Shown here in pieces: positions 59,836 to 64,000 of a stretch of DNA of 64,000 nt. The first letter of the stretch is position 1. Every line of letters starts with the position of its first letter. Origin of the DNA: Mesaphorura yosii (lineage: Eukaryota; Arthropoda; Collembola; Poduromorpha; Tullbergiidae); contig WIXG01000160.1 in the NCBI GenBank assembly GCA_009869945.1, positions 62,001 to 126,000 on the forward strand. The letters run 5' to 3'. The translations under genes and the position numbers were made by a program. A model generated the notes under the pieces. The model did no database searches. It saw nothing but the letters and a program-made list of their open reading frames with translations, and was not told where the DNA came from.

Positions 59836-62087
59836 ATGAGAAAGAAGATAATACAATGGCTCTGCCGCCGGTTGCTGAAACATCACAAAAGAAGAAACTC
59901 AGGATTTCGGGACGAATTCGAAAAGGTGAGCGAGCCACTCGTGCCTTTTGTTTCATGTAGAGGCTGAAATTTTTGGGGCGGTTTTCGTGTGTGCAGAGAT
60001 GAAAACAGATCGCAGTCTGTTTTCTGTCCCTTTCTGTTGCTGATCTAATTAACCCCGGCTGCTTGCTATCCGCAGAGCAGCGGTACGGCACGGGGCAGGA
60101 TGCGGATCAGACGTCGCACGCACGAGTCGGTGTCGAAGGAATCTTCATTGGTCACTTGGTTTAAAGATCGGACGACTTACGTAACACTAACGCTGCATTG
60201 TCGCATTGTGAAGGTTTGTTGTGAGCTAATTTCCGTTTCCTGTGACTGTGACTCATGCCTCGGATTCCAATCCAAGTTCAGATTCGGAATAATCGGCCGT
60301 AATTTCGTGTAATTGTAAACAGCATCCAACTTGCTGCGTCCGCGTCGTTGTCCACGTCGTCGTCCGCGTTCGTCTTTCTTTGCATATTACAAATTCTGTC
60401 CAGTACCTTTTGCTTTGTGCTCTAAAACGCTTACCTTCTCGAACGCTTGCATTCGCTACGTGTACGTCGTTTGTTGTGTGGTTTGCTTCTTTTTTTCCCT
60501 TTTCTGTCTTCGTTCCTGTCAACTCTGAGCTCAGTTCTCGTCTGTGCTCCAGTCGGACAACAACGCACAAGTTTGTTCTGTGACACCGCACCGTCTTTGC
60601 TTATTGGAGTGAGACTTGAGACCGTATTTGATTTGTAGAATTCATATTATAGCGATGTGTTATGATAATAGGATTAATAAGTTACTACTGGAAAGGGAAT
60701 TACTAGTTAATTGGTCAAACCTCAGCGTCAGCAACCAGAACGGATCGTGGATCCGTTCACATTCACAGACTCTGAAAAGGGTCTCAAGAAGGTGAGCTCT
60801 TAATCTTAATATCTTAAGGTTCAGGAGCATGCACTGTCAGCGCCAACGCTTGTAGTTTAGTTCGACTGTCGAGTCAGGATAGACTCGAAGCTTCAGTTCA
60901 CCAGGCATGCCACGCCATTTCAGGCACTTCAGACATTTCTTTGAAGGAAAGAGGGTTTGACCGGCAAAAGTAATAAAAGAGAGTAAACGAGGCGCAAGAC
61001 AAAGGCAAAGGCGCAGATGCCATGCGAGATGGACGAAGCAGCAGCAGCAGGTTGGAGTTGGAGCCGGAGCCGTAATTACCTTTTGCATTTTGCACGGTCA
61101 TTCAGGTAGGCTGTTAAGCTGTTAAACGCGCATCTTTTCGTGTAAGTTGTTTTTTGCATTCAGCATTTGCAACAGTGCGCAGCGTGAATGCGTAATCCAC
61201 TTCCCGTTCCCGACAATCAACAGCCAGCGGAGAAGCGGATTTCGTAATCTTTGCTTGCGCAAGCGACAAACAAGCGCGTTGAACTCCGCCAACCCGCGTG
61301 CCTGGCTGGAGACTGCATTTCAGTTTTTCAGTTGGGACGACATCAGGCCCAAATTCGGGCTCGGCTCGCGTGTCGACGGAGGCAGGTGGGAGAGGGAAGC
61401 GATTCGCACACTCGCACTCGCTGTTGCCGCTGCTCTCTTGAGAACGAGAAACCCGGTCTTGAAAGAACGTCCAGGTGAGATGGAGACCATGAAAAAGGCA
61501 AGCACGGAGAGGTGAGTTGGAATTGAAAGAAGTGGAGCAGATGGTCACCACCGCCACCGAATTCTTTCGTGCTTGCTTGCTCGATGCTTCCTCTCCTTCG
61601 CTCGCGTCTTTTCATTCCCACTGATGCATGAGTGCGAGTGGAATATGATGCATTGCGTTACGTGAGGTTAATAATAGAGAAAACGACGACAAAGTAATCT
61701 TTTGCTTTTATCCTTCATTCAGCTTGATCAGGTCGAACACGGTGAGTGCGTGAGTCTCGTTCGAGTTGGGTCTTCATTGCACATCAAAAAGGCTCCACGT
61801 TCGGACTGCAGCTTAAAAAAGGTCCCAGCGCCCGTTCCTGCCACTTTATTTGAGGTGAGGAGTGAGACGGACGAAACTCTAGTCTTGTTCTTCGAGGAAA
61901 GGTAAAAGCTATGCCGAAGCCCCATAATTACACATTGGATGCGGATCTTCCGGCGTGGCGACAGAGAAGGCATTTCTCGTTGTGTTACTGGTCGGTCGGT
62001 GACGCAATGCATTATTCTGTCCTCAGAGATAATATTGCACTGGTCCCGGCCTTTCAGTACTCACAAAATACTCGACTGGACCAGTAA
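59836..62087 (+). CDS. uncharacterised small spliced gene, tentative model
   Basis: Not recognised. A phase-consistent chain can be drawn: 59836-59925 (ATG; AAG|GTGAGC), 60726-60791 (CCTCAG acceptor; AAG|GTGAGC), 61443-61474 (CAG|GTGAGA), 61812-61901 (CTGCAG acceptor; AAG|GTAAAA) and 62027-62087 (CCTCAG acceptor, TAA stop). It gives about 112 residues. The N-terminus is very basic (CRRLLKHHKRR). The middle holds DPFTFTDSEKGLKK and a Pro/Ala stretch. The C-terminal part (ETDETLVLFFEERDNIALVPAF) looks like a folded domain. AATAAA at 62137 closes the unit. Weak points: an extra exon at 60076 is possible; the first exon also reads well in another frame from 59856 (MALPPVAETSQKKK); and a 19-nt micro-exon at 61723-61741 could be included with another acceptor at 61822. 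No function is proposed. Confidence 0.35.
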
Positions 62088-62136
62088 CCCGAAAGAAGAA
62101 AATAGATATGACTCAAAATCAGCAATCTGCACTGAT

Positions 62137-62142
62137 AATAAA
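62137..62142 (+). terminator. polyadenylation signal of the uncharacterised plus-strand gene
   Basis: AATAAA 50 nt after the TAA at 62085-62087. Its position supports a real 3' end here. Confidence 0.45.
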
Positions 62143-62630
62143 TTGTATTTTATTACACCAAAGACGTCCAGCCCCGAGCTGACGCGTCGCCCAAATGCAT
62201 TGTGCTAAATTATGCATAAACTTAAGTTACAGTAGACAACAGCAGCAACACGGAACAATTGGTTGGCTTCCTTCAATTTGGAGAAAAATAATCAATTTTC
62301 GCATCCCACAAGAAGCTCCTCGTGTCGACACCCTAATTAGTAAATTATTATCAGTTAACAAGATTGGTTAAGGAATCTTAGCGTAGTAGATATAAAAAAT
62401 TTTGCTCTCGTTCTAAGCTTCTAATACACAGCTCCACATTCTGTAATTCTTGTAATTAATTATGCATCGAGTACAATGTCAAAGGAATATAATTTTGATA
62501 ATTCTGTATATGTTTTTAATATGTATTCAGTAATGGAAATTTCTTTTGTGATTGAATAATTTGACGCAGGAGCTTGAATTTTCTTCTTCAGGTTCTTGGC
62601 TTGGCTCGAGGTGTTTGGTGAGGTTAGGTT
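62143..62630. other. intergenic stretch between two convergent gene ends
   Basis: AT-rich, no coding exon. It probably holds the 3' UTR of the minus-strand BZW gene; ATTAAA on the minus strand at 62515-62520 may be its polyadenylation signal. Confidence 0.4.
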
Positions 62631-64000
62631 TCAATTTTCATCTTGAGACTCCTCGTCGGATTCTTCTTCGGCGTTCTGGAGCCACTCCACAAACTTCTTC
62701 GTTTGTTCCAAGAACACGCTCTTGCCTTTGCCGCCGTGGGCTTCTTTGTACCACTTCAAAATTGTTTCCTCCGACAAAACATCAGCTGTGGATCAAAAAC
62801 AAGCGTTGGCTTAACTCAACTGGAGGAGCGGAATCCTAAATGCCGAATTATTAGAAATGTGTCTTACTTTTGTAGAGCAGGAGAATGATCTTTTGGAAAA
62901 CCTTCATGAAGTTCATGTTATCATAGCAGAAGTCTTGAATTCGGAGCATGAGTGTCAGTTCCGACCTCGGGTTGGTAGAAAAAGCCCCAAGAAGTCCAGT
63001 GTAGTTCTGATTATTGAGAAATAGGCAAGATGATAAACACAATCAGGCGAGGTTAAGTTAGGCGATCTAGTCGTAATGCACTCACCTTCAAATATCTCAG
63101 AGCTTGATCGGCTACAAGTTCCTCCTTTTTGTTCCACTCGACAGCAACCATCAAAGAGCTCCAAATCTACACAAAGTCAAACAAAATTAATTCTAAAATA
63201 TCGAGATGCAGATGCAGTGGAAGGCTTGAATTTGGGTACGAGCTTACGATGGTGAGAACGTCGAGTTCTTCCAAATTGTTTTTAGCCGAATAATCCTTGA
63301 CTTCCGCAATGATCTCCTTCGCGGTTTTGTTCTCATTCAATGCCTCCTTCAAGTACTCGGCCAGATCGTTTTTGACCTCCTGATTGGCCTGATTCTTTTG
63401 AAGTTTCACCATTTCTGCCAAGCCACGATCTTCAAATGCGCTCTTAAAGTACTGGAAGTGCTCAGGCCCCCGCTTGTTCAATGGGAAGAAATCCATCAGC
63501 CTAAACGGCAGAAAGAGTTACAATAAAAATGTAAAATTACTGGCTCTAATTTAAAGAACTCACTTTGAATCGAGTCCGCTCTTCTTGAGTCCAGAAACTA
63601 AATTTGAAACTCCCCTTTCCTGCTTCCAAACGCCGAAAACCTCAAGAATAAAATCCAGCGCCAAATTATCTTTTACCAAGTGCTCCACGGCAATGACGGT
63701 CAGGACGGATGCTGAAAGAGAGCCATTACAAAGCCAGAGTCCTGTCATTCGAGCTAACTTGACGCGTTCCTCCTCGCTAAATCTTTTCATGTACGTGTAC
63801 ACTTTTCGCATTTCCTCTTCAAACATTTTTTCTAGGTATTTGTAGCGACGCATCAGCTTAAGGAAGACCTAAGATTCATGATAAACAGGCAGAAGCTACG
63901 TGAGCACTGGCAATCACAATTCAAGTAGCAATGCGTTATATTGTACCTGTTCGTAAGCCTTAAGTGCCTCCATAGTGTTCTCAGCTGCAAAGATGCAGGC
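62631..64000 (-). CDS. BZW: eIF5-mimic protein (BZW / krasavietz), 5' end missing at right edge
   Basis: Translation regulator that competes with eIF5 for eIF2 and helps control start-codon choice. Visible exons: 63947-64000 (cut by the window end), 63564-63868, 63248-63500, 63086-63166, 62868-63006, 62631-62785; about 328 residues of an expected 420. All introns are GT-AG and phases agree. The match to BZW1/BZW2 is clear at [14 protein letters not shown], at [21 protein letters not shown] and in the C-terminal W2 domain ([16 protein letters not shown], then [15 protein letters not shown]). The W2 domain is complete and ends in the typical acidic tail. The missing part is the N-terminal region. 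The gene converges on the uncharacterised plus-strand gene. Confidence 0.95.

Noticed and set aside
60076-60226. Possible extra exon of the uncharacterised gene (acceptor TATCCGCAG)
   Set aside because: In one frame it stops early, in the other it ends at a weak donor (GTTTGT). Kept only as an alternative.
61723-61741. 19-nt micro-exon between GTGAG donor and TTCAG acceptor
   Set aside because: Phase allows it, but a direct join to the better acceptor at 61811 is simpler.

Overview
This 64 kb window is nuclear DNA from an animal, most likely an arthropod. Protein genes are split by short GT-AG or GC-AG introns, and the gene set is metazoan: beta-catenin, p90 RSK, filamin repeats, an IFT139 homologue and a jelly-belly-like LDLa ligand. 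A zinc-finger protein with a ZAD-like N-terminus points to arthropods. The species cannot be fixed from sequence reading. No rRNA, convincing tRNA, CRISPR or virus was found. Exon boundaries were set by hand from splice signals, reading-phase arithmetic and remembered homologues.

Layout, left to right: C2H2 zinc-finger gene (-, cut by the left edge, 1-1922); fumarate hydratase (-, 2637-4600); armadillo/beta-catenin (+, 5448-9658); a small RRM protein (-, 9853-10316); a two-repeat filamin-like protein (+, 11117-11752); PEX7 (-, 11893-12989); PSMG1 (-, 13156-14182); ribosomal S6 kinase (+, 14975-24484) with a candidate antisense coiled-coil gene in intron 8; a 5.4 kb intergenic stretch with MEF2-type sites; a jelly-belly-like gene (+, 29922-47527) with a 16.4 kb intron; inside that intron a decayed MULE transposase (-) and an intact BORCS8 homologue (-, 44138-45615). 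Then come a four-finger C2H2 protein (-, 49230-50504), a ZAD-like eleven-finger protein (+, 51140-53592), IFT139/TTC21B (-, 53732-58137), an unrecognised spliced candidate gene (+, 59836-62087) and eIF5-mimic protein/BZW (-, cut by the right edge, 62631-64000).

The left and right thirds are compact: neighbours sit head-to-head with sub-kilobase shared promoters, or tail-to-tail with 3' ends that touch or overlap. The middle (about 15-47 kb) is sparse and dominated by the introns of two developmental signalling genes. The genes are mostly unrelated housekeeping and signalling functions; I see no operon or pathway cluster and no new multi-gene system.

The most notable sequence-level findings are an apparent excess of GC-AG introns (up to 5 of about 44), a RSK C-terminal kinase domain with two altered catalytic elements, two antisense genes nested in introns, a hidden RRM gene, and a MEF2/E-box pair upstream of the jelly-belly-like gene.
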